Shown: positions 1-7,065 of the stretch, in pieces | Layout: every line of letters begins with the position of its first letter | Numbering within the stretch: the first letter of the stretch is position 1 | IMG/VR virus record: IMGVR_UViG_3300042691_024428 | Span: 1 to 61,961 of that record | DNA: 61,961 nucleotides | Source: a virus | Reading direction: 5' to 3' (one strand) | Program-made: the position numbers and the translations under genes | Notes under the pieces: model-generated | The model's input: only the letters and a program-made list of their open reading frames with translations | Told to the model about the DNA's origin: nothing | Database searches by the model: none

Positions 1-566
1 AGAAGGCGTTTCGAACGGCGGTCGCGGCTGCCGGGCTATCGGGCGTCGTCCGATATACGCTGCGGCACACGGCCGCCTCCTGGGCGATCAAGGCCGTTCC
101 GGCGTTCGAGGTCGCCAAGATGCTGGGCAACCGGGTCGCGATGGTCGAGAAGCACTATGCCAAGCTGGCGCCCGAGTATTTGCAAGGCGCCGTCCTGGCG
201 ACGACGCGGGGCATCCGAAACAATCCGAAAGTCCGGCCCCCTGATCCGCCGCCCGATGTGGGCCGCCCACCAGAAAGCCCCGTTTCACCGGGCCGGATGG
301 TGGGCGCTACAGGGATTGAACCTGTGACCCCTACCATGTCAAGGATAGGCGAAGCCGCTACCGAATTGATCGGAGCGGCTTTTTCCTTTTCGGCAAACAG
401 CAAAAACGCCCCACAATTCGCAGGAACGTCGCCCGGCTATCCGAAAGTTTCGGACGCCCGCCTCCGGCTGGTGCCCGGCCGGATCGAAGTCCCGGCAGCG
501 GCGAACGATGGCCCGGCAGGGCCGCCGCCAAGCCCGCCCGCAAGCGGGCTGATGCGCAAGCGATAG
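1..566 (+). CDS. int: Tyrosine integrase, C-terminal part (wraps from 61115)
   Basis: This is the continuation of the integrase gene that starts at 61115; joined across the circle it encodes 447 residues. It carries the end of the catalytic domain: Arg281 of box II (context TLRHTAAS) and the nucleophile Tyr312 (context VEKHYAKL). The usual box II His three residues before Arg281 is Tyr278, a less common variant. Another 135 residues follow Tyr312. That tail is encoded through the attP tRNA sequence and looks low in structure, so it is probably dispensable. The ribosome binding site and start are at the far end of the window. Confidence 0.93.
   Translation, partial: KAFRTAVAAAGLSGVVRYTLRHTAASWAIKAVPAFEVAKMLGNRVAMVEKHYAKLAPEYLQGAVLATTRGIRNNPKVRPPDPPPDVGRPPESPVSPGRMVGATGIEPVTPTMSRIGEAATELIGAAFSFSANSKNAPQFAGTSPGYPKVSDARLRLVPGRIEVPAAANDGPAGPPPSPPASGLMRKR
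298..343 (-). other. attP: attP core: 3' part of a tRNA-Val(GAC) gene
   Basis: Read on the minus strand this stretch runs from a tRNA anticodon loop (TTGACAT, anticodon GAC) through a paired T arm (ACAGG, loop TTCAATC, CCTGT) and acceptor strand AGCGCCC to ACCA. Beyond the anticodon loop the pairing partner is lost (CTATCC opposite GGTAG has a mismatch), so this is only the 3' part of a tRNA gene. Tyrosine integrases commonly use such tRNA 3' ends, because integration then restores a whole tRNA. The location inside the end of int supports attP. The exact crossover points are inferred. Confidence 0.85.
381..397 (-). promoter_or_regulatory. Operator-like 17-mer, site 1
   Basis: TTTTCCTTTTCGGCAAA lies 38 bp past the attP core, inside the tail of the integrase frame. 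The right arm is perfect and the left arm has one change from TTTGCC. It belongs to the distributed family described in the findings. Confidence 0.5.
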
Positions 567-739
567 GGGGGGGGTGTCGAGGGTAGGCTCGACACCCCGG
601 AATGTACCTTGATGTACTTTCGGCCGCCCCACGGGCCGCGCGCGGGCCGTTGCGCGTGGATATGAAAAATCGCCGCCGATTTTTGTTTTTCAGATCAGCT
701 TGGCCGGATAGTGCTGGCGCCTTCCCACAGGAGGCCGCC
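567..739. other. Non-coding gap with two hairpins
   Basis: The gap between int and the next gene holds a perfect 11-bp hairpin at 571-598 (arms GGGGTGTCGAG and CTCGACACCCC, loop of 6). A second hairpin at 665-684 (arms AAAAATCG and CGATTTTT, loop of 4) is followed by GTTTTT. The second resembles a weak intrinsic terminator on the plus strand, although its stem is AT rich. Neither has been assigned a function; either could end integrase transcription. Confidence 0.5.
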
Positions 740-970
740 ATGCCCAGCTACGCAAAAAACACCCCCAAAAACCCCAACTTACTGAACACAAACCAAGCTG
801 CTTTCGAACTTGGTGTGTCGCCAAAAACCCTTTCGTTTTGGCGCTGCACTGACAAAGGCCCGGCATTCATCAAATTGGGCGGCCTTGTTCTTTATCGCCG
901 CACCGATCTGGCCGCCTATGTTGCCGCCAACCGCTTCGATCCTGCGGGCATCCAGATAGCTTCTAAATAG
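740..970 (+). CDS. Small AlpA/MerR-type helix-turn-helix protein
   Basis: The product has 76 residues. The ATG at 740 is preceded by AGGAGG at 729-734. Residues 15-65 (NTNQAAFELGVSPKTLSFWR, then a beta wing ending in LYRRTDLAAYV) form the winged HTH seen in AlpA, excisionase and other helix_turn_helix_17 proteins. It sits just beyond attP, and would be at the prophage end opposite int after integration. A role as excisionase or prophage-end regulator is plausible. A second protein of the same type lies just upstream of int (60942-61307), so which one is Xis is uncertain. Confidence 0.8.
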   Translation: MPSYAKNTPKNPNLLNTNQAAFELGVSPKTLSFWRCTDKGPAFIKLGGLVLYRRTDLAAYVAANRFDPAGIQIASK

Positions 971-1077
971 ATACCGCCGGGCGGCAAGGCGTTGGCTTGC
1001 CAATGGCACGCCGTTGCCGGGGGAATTGCCGGGAAGAAAGCCACAATTTCCGGGCCGCTGGCGCGCGCCCAGCGCCT

Positions 1078-1440
1078 TCAGGTAGGGTTGCCGCCCACCG
1101 CCGCCGCACGCGCGCCCAGCGCCAAATTTTCGGGCAATCCTGCGGCCTTTCGGGCCGGGGATATGGCCCAATACTCGGCCGCCGCTTCGGCGGCATTGAT
1201 CCCCCAGCGCGCCCACCAGCCCGCCTCGTCCCCAGCGGCATGGATTGCCCGGTGGTGAACGGGGCAAACCGGCACGGTCCATTGGTCGCCCGCCTTGAGG
1301 CCGCGCGCCTTGGGCTGGGCGCGCGTCAGGTGGTGGACTTCGACCGGCCGGGCGCCGCAGGCAAGGCAGGCCAGCCCGGCAACGAACCGGAGGTGAGGCC
1401 TCGAACGGATGCGTTCGGGCTTGGGGAGCAGCAGGCTCAC
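1078..1440 (-). CDS. HNH-nuclease-like protein at the end of the lysis cassette
   Basis: The product has 120 residues and a GTG start overlapping the holin stop (GTGA). It has a CxxC (CLAC, about residue 25), then EVHHL, then CPVHHRAIH around residue 80. This Cys-Cys/His-His layout resembles HNH zinc nucleases and the DUF968-like phage family. HNH proteins are common near phage packaging genes, but this one lies at the far end of the late operon. The nuclease role is inferred from the motif only; no target is suggested. Confidence 0.65.
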   Translation of the reverse strand: MSLLLPKPERIRSRPHLRFVAGLACLACGARPVEVHHLTRAQPKARGLKAGDQWTVPVCPVHHRAIHAAGDEAGWWARWGINAAEAAAEYWAISPARKAAGLPENLALGARAAAVGGNPT

Positions 1441-2180
1441 TTGCGCGCCCGCTCGACAGCCGCGCGCAGCCCTTCAAGCGGCATGTCCGGCGGGACATTG
1501 AGCCCGAGCCGCTTTGCCTCTTCCAAAAGCCGCGCGCGCTCGTCCGGGGCCGCCTGGGCGTTGGATAGCGAGAAGCTCTTGGCGACATCATTGATCGCCG
1601 ATGCCGAGGCGATGCTGTTCGCGCGCGCGGACACCGACGACCCGAAGAAGAAGCCGTAGACCGCGTCCGTCTTGGCATTGATGAACCCGGCCAGCATCCC
1701 GACCGCGTTCGCGACCGCGAGCGCGACTTCGATATTGATGATCTTCATGCCGTCCGTGAGGACGGTGTAGTAGCCGTAGATCATCAGCGTATTGATGATG
1801 AAGAACGCGGCGACCGTGACCAGCGCAAGCTTGTCGGTGACGCTTCGCGCCTCCCCGTACATTCCGCGCGCGCCCTGCACGTCAGCAAGCCGCTTCAAAA
1901 TCTCGTCGTGGTCGCGCTGCTTGTTGGCCTGTTCGGCGGCCAGCTTCGCCATCTCCTGCTCGTGCGCAAACTTTGCGAGCGCCGTCTGAAGCTCGAGCAT
2001 CTTGGCCGGGTCGGCTTTTGCGAGCGCCATCTTGAGCGCGTCGGGATCGTTGCCGTCGATGCCAAACAGGCCGCCCGCAATGTCGGCGGCCTTTTGAACG
2101 GCGGAACCCGTCTTGTCGCCGAAGAACAGATTGGCGAGGAACGGAGCGGCTTGGAGGAGGATCGGCGCAAGGGCGAGCAT
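1437..2180 (-). CDS. Holin, 3TM GTA type
   Basis: The product has 247 residues. A long charged, helical N-terminal half (about 30-105) precedes two clear membrane segments (about 115-138, LVTVAAFFIINTLMIYGY, and 150-172, VALAVANAVGMLAGFI). This matches the holin_3TM family first named in gene transfer agents. Holins permeabilise the inner membrane so that endolysin can reach the wall. It lies directly after the M15 endolysin gene, giving a typical lysis cassette. The family call is by pattern recognition, and the third membrane segment is weak. Confidence 0.75.
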   Translation of the reverse strand: MLALAPILLQAAPFLANLFFGDKTGSAVQKAADIAGGLFGIDGNDPDALKMALAKADPAKMLELQTALAKFAHEQEMAKLAAEQANKQRDHDEILKRLADVQGARGMYGEARSVTDKLALVTVAAFFIINTLMIYGYYTVLTDGMKIINIEVALAVANAVGMLAGFINAKTDAVYGFFFGSSVSARANSIASASAINDVAKSFSLSNAQAAPDERARLLEEAKRLGLNVPPDMPLEGLRAAVERARK

Positions 2181-2193
2181 GGGGACGGTCCTT

Positions 2194-2580
2194 TCAGTAA
2201 GACCAGAGATGCGGGCGCGGCTGGTTCTTCTCGTTCGATGCGCAATCGACGTGGATGAAGCGCCCGGCCATCGGGCCGTTCTGCTTCACGCCAATGCCAG
2301 TGAACCCGAGCGCATGCGCGTAGGCGATGATGCGCGTGGCGTCCTGGCCCGAGACGAGAAGATCGGCGGCCTTGCCCTGCAGGTGCGCGCCAGTCGTGCT
2401 GCCATCCTTTTTCTTTTCCTCGGGATGGTTCTCGCAGCGATAGCCGCTCGACACCGACAGCGGGCGGTTCGCCATCTCGCGCAGGCTATCGAGCCGGGCC
2501 ATGAATGCGTCGTCCATGCGGTTCGCGCCGCAGCCGCACTTGCAGCGCATCTCTGCGTCGCTGAAATACTTAGATTGCAT
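2194..2580 (-). CDS. Endolysin, M15 peptidase (D-Ala-D-Ala carboxypeptidase-like)
   Basis: The product has 128 residues, the usual size for a Peptidase_M15_3 domain, and no signal peptide. The zinc site is visible: His66 in GAHLQGKAAD, Asp73, and His110 in RFIHVD. An N-terminal Cys cluster (CKCGCG, residues 13-18) is typical of this family. These enzymes cut peptidoglycan cross-links and here would act after the neighbouring holin opens the membrane. The gene overlaps the upstream membrane protein gene by 11 bases. Confidence 0.88.
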   Translation of the reverse strand: MQSKYFSDAEMRCKCGCGANRMDDAFMARLDSLREMANRPLSVSSGYRCENHPEEKKKDGSTTGAHLQGKAADLLVSGQDATRIIAYAHALGFTGIGVKQNGPMAGRFIHVDCASNEKNQPRPHLWSY

Positions 2581-3217
2581 GGATGGCCCCCATCATCAAA
2601 AGCGCGACCAGCGCGCCGCTTGCCATTTCGGCAAACTCGGTATAGTCGCGCGGAAGCCGTTTCTTCAAGCGCCATGCGAGCCAATAGGCAGGCCCCATCA
2701 GGCCGAGGGCCAGCATCAATTCGCCGCTATAGCCGAGAGCCCAAAGAACGCCGCCGATAAGCGCGCCTCGGATCACGCCTGTTAGCGTCATGCCGACGAG
2801 GTCGTAAAGCGTCGTGCCGTCGCGCAGGAACCCGATGCGCCGCAAGATGATCGCCGTCCGCTCGTTGTCGGCGCGGTCCTCGTCGCCCATGTCCATGTAG
2901 CTGCCCCAGCCAAGCATCGCGACCGCAAGCCAAACGGTCGGCCATAGCGCCAGCAAGCGCCAGTCGATGAGCGCAAGCGGAGCGACCAGCATCAGCATCG
3001 TAACCGCGCGCGTGAATTGCGTGCCCGGTTCGAAGCCATAGCGCAGCGCATCGAACGGCGACTGGACCAACCACCAGAGGCCCGGCACCTGATCCTTGGT
3101 CTTGCCGTGGCGGCACCACGCGCCGAAGCGTCCGCCGCGAGCCCACCACCAAAGCGCGCCCCAGGCCACGAAGCCGATTGCGAACAGGGCCGTGCCCACG
3201 TCGAGATTTATAGTCAC
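2570..3217 (-). CDS. Multi-pass membrane protein in the lysis region
   Basis: The product has 215 residues. The GTG start follows AGGAGAAAGAC. Hydrophobic stretches near residues 7-26 (LFAIGFVAWGALWWWA), 70-85, 87-107, 145-165, 168-182 and 196-212 suggest five or six membrane spans. I do not recognise the family. Its place directly upstream of endolysin and holin suggests a part in lysis (pinholin, antiholin or regulator) or in modifying the envelope. An operator-like site is embedded near its 3' end, just upstream of the endolysin start. Confidence 0.6.
   Translation of the reverse strand: MTINLDVGTALFAIGFVAWGALWWWARGGRFGAWCRHGKTKDQVPGLWWLVQSPFDALRYGFEPGTQFTRAVTMLMLVAPLALIDWRLLALWPTVWLAVAMLGWGSYMDMGDEDRADNERTAIILRRIGFLRDGTTLYDLVGMTLTGVIRGALIGGVLWALGYSGELMLALGLMGPAYWLAWRLKKRLPRDYTEFAEMASGALVALLMMGAIHAI
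2619..2635 (-). promoter_or_regulatory. Operator-like 17-mer, site 2
   Basis: CTTGCCATTTCGGCAAA, one arm change. It lies inside the membrane-protein gene, 39 bp before the endolysin start codon, and is read in that gene as FAEMAS. Confidence 0.55.
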
Positions 3218-3226
3218 GTCTTTCTC

Positions 3227-5611
3227 CTAGCAAGCCGTGGCGAATTTGAAGGGGCACTCGGCAAAGGCGGCGAAGATGTAGGTGCCGCCGCTGGCGTTGT
3301 TTCGCGTATCCAAGTTGCGCGCCTTAAAGCCACCGGCAACAATGTCCAAGAAAAGTCCGCTGCTTTCTGCTGCGCTGCTGTTCGGAGCAAGAATGTTTCC
3401 GACTACGTTTGCGGTGTTAGTGGCGGTGTCCACGACCAACCAGTTATCGCCAGCCGCGTCCACGCGCTTAATCATGATCCAGCGCGGCTTGAACCCACAC
3501 CACACGAACGGCCCATCGGCGTTGCCGTTGCCGGTGTACGAGCCGAACAGGCTGAAGCCGGGGATGCTGGTCCAGAGGTAGGCGATAAACGACGCGCCGT
3601 TCTCGTTGGAGCCAAGCGCGGTGCCGAGACTAAAAACGCTGCTCGTAGGAGCCGTGTTGTTGAAGCGCGTGCTATCCGCTGCGTAGGCCGCAGTCTGGTC
3701 AAGAAACACGCATCCGTTCTGGGGCGTTGCGTTCATGTTGCGGTGATAAGTCGCCCACGAGTAGCTGCCAGCGCCGCCGCTGCGGTATTTGAAGATCATC
3801 ATGTGCGGCACGGCGTTCAGACCGTGGGCAATCGTGCGGTTCGCGCCGTTGCCCGTGTAGCTCACAACATCGCACCCATACGCAGGCCCGATCCGCCACA
3901 TCCAATCGACGAAGTTCTGGCCCGAGGCGTTCGTGCGGCCGAAGCCGCCGCCGAGCGTGTAGCCGTCGGAGTTGAACGCCGTGACGTTGCCGAGCGTGTC
4001 TTCGGCGTTGGTATTGTTGGAGAACAGGTTCCGCGACGGGCCTCGCACCGTGTCGGCGATGTTGTGCCAGTCGGCGGTGTTGCGGCTCTTGGTCCAGACG
4101 ATGTTCGGTGCGAAGCGGCGGTTCGTGACGTTGACGGCAGAATTGCTGCCCGCGCGCGCGACGACATCGAAGCCGTTGTCGCCGCGAAGGATCGTCGGCG
4201 TCGGCAGGTTCTGCGTGCAGATCGCCAGGAAGCCGCTTGGCGGCGTGTTGGCGAACGGGCGCTGGCCGAAGTTGGAATTGCCAGAACTGTTGTTCACCCC
4301 AGCAAAGGGGAAAAACGGGTATTCGCTTGAGGCGATGCCGGAAAAAGCGACGCCCTGGCTTGTCCCGTTTTTGTAAAACGTGATCGTGCCTGCGTCGCAA
4401 TCGAGCGCGTTGCCAATCACATCGCCATTGGTATAGCCAGCGCCATACGCGGTGAGCCCGCCAATTTCCGACCGCTTGTTCCCATCCGACCGATAGACGT
4501 AGTGCTTCATCCCGGCGGGCCAAGCGTTATTGCCTGGGAGTTGAGAAAATCCAATATCGGGGGATTGGGTGATGCTCTCTACTGTGTACTCCCAATACCA
4601 CTTTCCGGTTGTCATGCCGAAAGTGCCGATGGAACTTTCTCCGCTACCGCCGCCGCTGACACGAAGATTTGCGGATGAGAGTGCGGCAACGCCAGACCCC
4701 GACTGTTTGAGCGGGTTCCAGGTGCAGAAGTTGTTTGTCGGCGTGTCCGCCATTTGGTCGAACGTAACGCCAGCCGTGACGCTTACGCCCGGGGACGCCC
4801 AATCGTTCGGCGTACCGCCGCGCGCGGGGTCTGCGTAATCCCAGCCGATTGTTGTCGTGCTTCCTGCATTCGTGAACGGCAGAAAGCACCCGTTCGTGCC
4901 GTAAGTGCCGGTGTAGCGTTTCGAAACCCACTCGCTTGACACCGGGTCGATCTGGCCGAAGCTCGAAGACGAGAGGCGTTGCCCACCGACAAAAGTGAAC
5001 TCTGCCATCAGGCCGTCGAAGTTACGGGAGCCGTCGTAATCGTCCCGACCAATCTCGTGGCGAGTCGCTCGATTGATGCCAAGGTCGGCGTTGAGCGAAG
5101 GGTTGTTGAGCGTCGCAAACGACGTTTCCTGAACGCCATTGACCTCGATACGCACGCGGTCGTTTGCCGTCGCCTGGGTCGTGTCCATCGAGATGCAGAT
5201 GTCATAGAACGCACTTACATCGCGAAACACTCGATTGGTGATGCGCCAAGTGGTAAACCAAGCTGCAACGACAAGCTGGTTGCTATCGTTAAACTGGATA
5301 AGTGCCGCGCTGTTGTCGTCCGACGCATCGTAGACCGACATGATGGCTTGTGAAGCGCCAAGCCGCCCGCGCTTGACGCGAACATTCATCGTCCAGGTTT
5401 TGCGGTCGCCGCCGCTGCCAAACGTGCGCCAGAGGAACGCGCTGTTGCTCGCGCGGAAGCGCAGGGAGTTGAGAATTTTGTGGCCGCCAGCGGAGTATCC
5501 GCCGAACCCGAAAAGATTGCTTACACGCAGCAAGTGAAGCTGCCGCTTGCGAATGATCGAGGCCGGGCCGCTAGGCCAGTTCCCGAACTTGCTGGGGTTC
5601 ATTCGGATCAT
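3227..5611 (-). CDS. Large tail-fibre/appendage protein (LamG-like, SPRY, DUF7483-like)
   Basis: The product has 794 residues. An N-terminal part (about 60-250) resembles a LamG/concanavalin-like beta sandwich. It is followed by a SPRY-like domain (about 300-450, with GKWYWEYTVES and ITFYKNGTSQGVAF). The C-terminal 230 residues have the repeated WTSIPGFSLFGSYTGNG, FVWCGFKPRWIMIKR and IFAAFAECPF patterns of DUF7483 phage tail proteins. Such proteins form distal tail fibres and often bind host glycans. The ATG overlaps the upstream stop (ATGA). Host binding is inferred from fold and position. Confidence 0.75.
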   Translation of the reverse strand: MIRMNPSKFGNWPSGPASIIRKRQLHLLRVSNLFGFGGYSAGGHKILNSLRFRASNSAFLWRTFGSGGDRKTWTMNVRVKRGRLGASQAIMSVYDASDDNSAALIQFNDSNQLVVAAWFTTWRITNRVFRDVSAFYDICISMDTTQATANDRVRIEVNGVQETSFATLNNPSLNADLGINRATRHEIGRDDYDGSRNFDGLMAEFTFVGGQRLSSSSFGQIDPVSSEWVSKRYTGTYGTNGCFLPFTNAGSTTTIGWDYADPARGGTPNDWASPGVSVTAGVTFDQMADTPTNNFCTWNPLKQSGSGVAALSSANLRVSGGGSGESSIGTFGMTTGKWYWEYTVESITQSPDIGFSQLPGNNAWPAGMKHYVYRSDGNKRSEIGGLTAYGAGYTNGDVIGNALDCDAGTITFYKNGTSQGVAFSGIASSEYPFFPFAGVNNSSGNSNFGQRPFANTPPSGFLAICTQNLPTPTILRGDNGFDVVARAGSNSAVNVTNRRFAPNIVWTKSRNTADWHNIADTVRGPSRNLFSNNTNAEDTLGNVTAFNSDGYTLGGGFGRTNASGQNFVDWMWRIGPAYGCDVVSYTGNGANRTIAHGLNAVPHMMIFKYRSGGAGSYSWATYHRNMNATPQNGCVFLDQTAAYAADSTRFNNTAPTSSVFSLGTALGSNENGASFIAYLWTSIPGFSLFGSYTGNGNADGPFVWCGFKPRWIMIKRVDAAGDNWLVVDTATNTANVVGNILAPNSSAAESSGLFLDIVAGGFKARNLDTRNNASGGTYIFAAFAECPFKFATAC

Positions 5612-6444
5612 GCGTCGTTGCCCACGTTGACCGAGTAATAGAGGCGAACGCCCAAAAGCCGCGCCAGCGCCGAGAATGTGTCGGAGCCGTTTGCGGCATC
5701 GCGATAGGCTTGGAACAGAACCGTGTCGAACGCGGCTGGTGAACCGGCGATGGTGATGGCCGACGTTTCGGCGGTCAGGTGCGATTGGTTGGCCGCGAGG
5801 AAGGTGTCGGTCACGGTTTGCGCCGTGCCGTATGCCGCGTCCAAGCTATCGCCGTCCGAAACGGCAACGCCTTGAAGCCCCCAAATCACGTTCCCGGACC
5901 CGCTTGGCGCCGACCATACGAACTGCGCTGTCAACGTCGAGAGGTTCCAAGACTTCGGCATCGCGACGCTGAACTGCAGGAACTGGTTGGTCGCCGCGTC
6001 GAAGTCGTAGCCAGCGACCATGTTGCGGTTCGTTGCCATCTCCGAAGATGCCGACGCCGGAGGATTGGTCGCGCGCGGGATCATGGCGGCAGCCGGAACC
6101 CAGATCGTTTGCTTGCCTTGCCCCAACGGCGCGAAGCCAGCATCCGCGAGCGTTTGGCCGCCGGTACCGGCCCAGATCGCGGCGTTGCCGTTGACCGATG
6201 TTCCCGGCCCGGACGCAAGGCCGGGCACGCCGTCGAGCGGCATCCAATCGAGCCACGCCGAGTTCGCGTTGTTGCGCTTCTTGAGCCGGTTGGCCGTCGT
6301 ATCGCCCCAGAACATATTGGCGAAGGTCGGCGACGGAGCCGTGGCCCCAGAGTTGAGCGTGACGAGCGCGCCCAAGGCCGAATTGATGTCGGCACGAACG
6401 GCAGCGCCGGACCCGTTTGCGACGTCCATGTCATGCTGTGCCAT
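5608..6444 (-). CDS. Tail-fibre-associated structural protein
   Basis: The product has 278 residues and is rich in small and polar residues. The N-terminal 60 residues (NSALGALVTLNSGATAPSPT, then FANMFWGDTTANRLKKRN) resemble the shaft repeat that begins many phage tail fibre proteins. The remaining part looks like a beta-rich head domain, with a paired pattern of tryptophans and serines. It lies between the proline-rich protein and the large appendage protein, so a tail-fibre subunit is likely. No enzymatic motif was seen. Confidence 0.65.
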   Translation of the reverse strand: MAQHDMDVANGSGAAVRADINSALGALVTLNSGATAPSPTFANMFWGDTTANRLKKRNNANSAWLDWMPLDGVPGLASGPGTSVNGNAAIWAGTGGQTLADAGFAPLGQGKQTIWVPAAAMIPRATNPPASASSEMATNRNMVAGYDFDAATNQFLQFSVAMPKSWNLSTLTAQFVWSAPSGSGNVIWGLQGVAVSDGDSLDAAYGTAQTVTDTFLAANQSHLTAETSAITIAGSPAAFDTVLFQAYRDAANGSDTFSALARLLGVRLYYSVNVGNDA

Positions 6445-6447
6445 TGC

Positions 6448-7059
6448 TTATGCTCCCTGCGCGTCGATGGTTTTGCCGTAGGCTTCAATCCAGGCGAGCG
6501 TTACCGGCGGCAAAGGTTTGCCGTCGCGAAAAGCCTTCAGGCCGAGATAGACCGCCAGCGTGGCATCGGGCTGGCCGACAATTTCCTGCTGCTGAAAGGC
6601 AGAGAGGATCGGCACCCATTGCGCGCCAGCCCAGCGATATTTGCCGGGGGCAAGATCGCAGCCCTCGGGCACGACGACGCCATCGGCCTCGGTGCGCTCA
6701 AAGCGAAGCAGCACGCCATTGGCATCGACAATCGCCTTGAAAGGCGGCAAAGGCGGGGTGATTTCCTCCGGGGGCAAAACCGGAGCTACCGCATTGGGAT
6801 CGTTGGGTGCGGGGGTGAGTTCCTCCGGCCCCGGCTCTTCGGCCGTCGGGGGGGGCGCAGGCGCGGGATCGGCCGGGGGCGGGGGATTGGGGGGCTCTGC
6901 CTCGGGCGCCGCCACAGCGCCAGCAGGATCGGGCTGCGGGGCATACGCCGGGGGTTCCTCCGGCGGGGGAGCAGCAACGGGCGCCGGATCGACCGGGGCC
7001 GGATCGGGGTTTGCCGTTTCGGCAAATTCGGGCGGGGCAGAGTTTTGGGGGTCGCTCAT
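6448..7059 (-). CDS. Proline-rich tail-region protein
   Basis: The product has 203 residues. Residues 1-110 are almost entirely Pro, Ala and Glu (PPPEEPP and similar), a rigid extended linker. Residues 110-203 form a compact domain (PFKAIVDANGVLLRFERT, APGKYRWAGAQWVPI, then a helical end with VTLAWIEAYGKTIDAQGA) like the tail-fibre assembly or attachment domains next to J-type genes. It probably links or caps the fibres. An operator-like site is embedded in codons 12-17 and is read as FAETAN. Confidence 0.6.
   Translation of the reverse strand: MSDPQNSAPPEFAETANPDPAPVDPAPVAAPPPEEPPAYAPQPDPAGAVAAPEAEPPNPPPPADPAPAPPPTAEEPGPEELTPAPNDPNAVAPVLPPEEITPPLPPFKAIVDANGVLLRFERTEADGVVVPEGCDLAPGKYRWAGAQWVPILSAFQQQEIVGQPDATLAVYLGLKAFRDGKPLPPVTLAWIEAYGKTIDAQGA
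7010..7026 (-). promoter_or_regulatory. Operator-like 17-mer, site 3 (perfect)
   Basis: TTTGCCGTTTCGGCAAA, the exact consensus on the minus strand, with 7-bp arms around TTT. It lies 33-49 bp inside the start of the proline-rich gene and downstream of the J-like gene. Confidence 0.65.
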
Positions 7060-7065
7060 GTCTCT

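Noticed and set aside
298-343. Functional tRNA-Val gene
   Set aside because: Only the 3' part is present, and the 5' acceptor and D arm are missing. It is an attachment site, not a tRNA gene.
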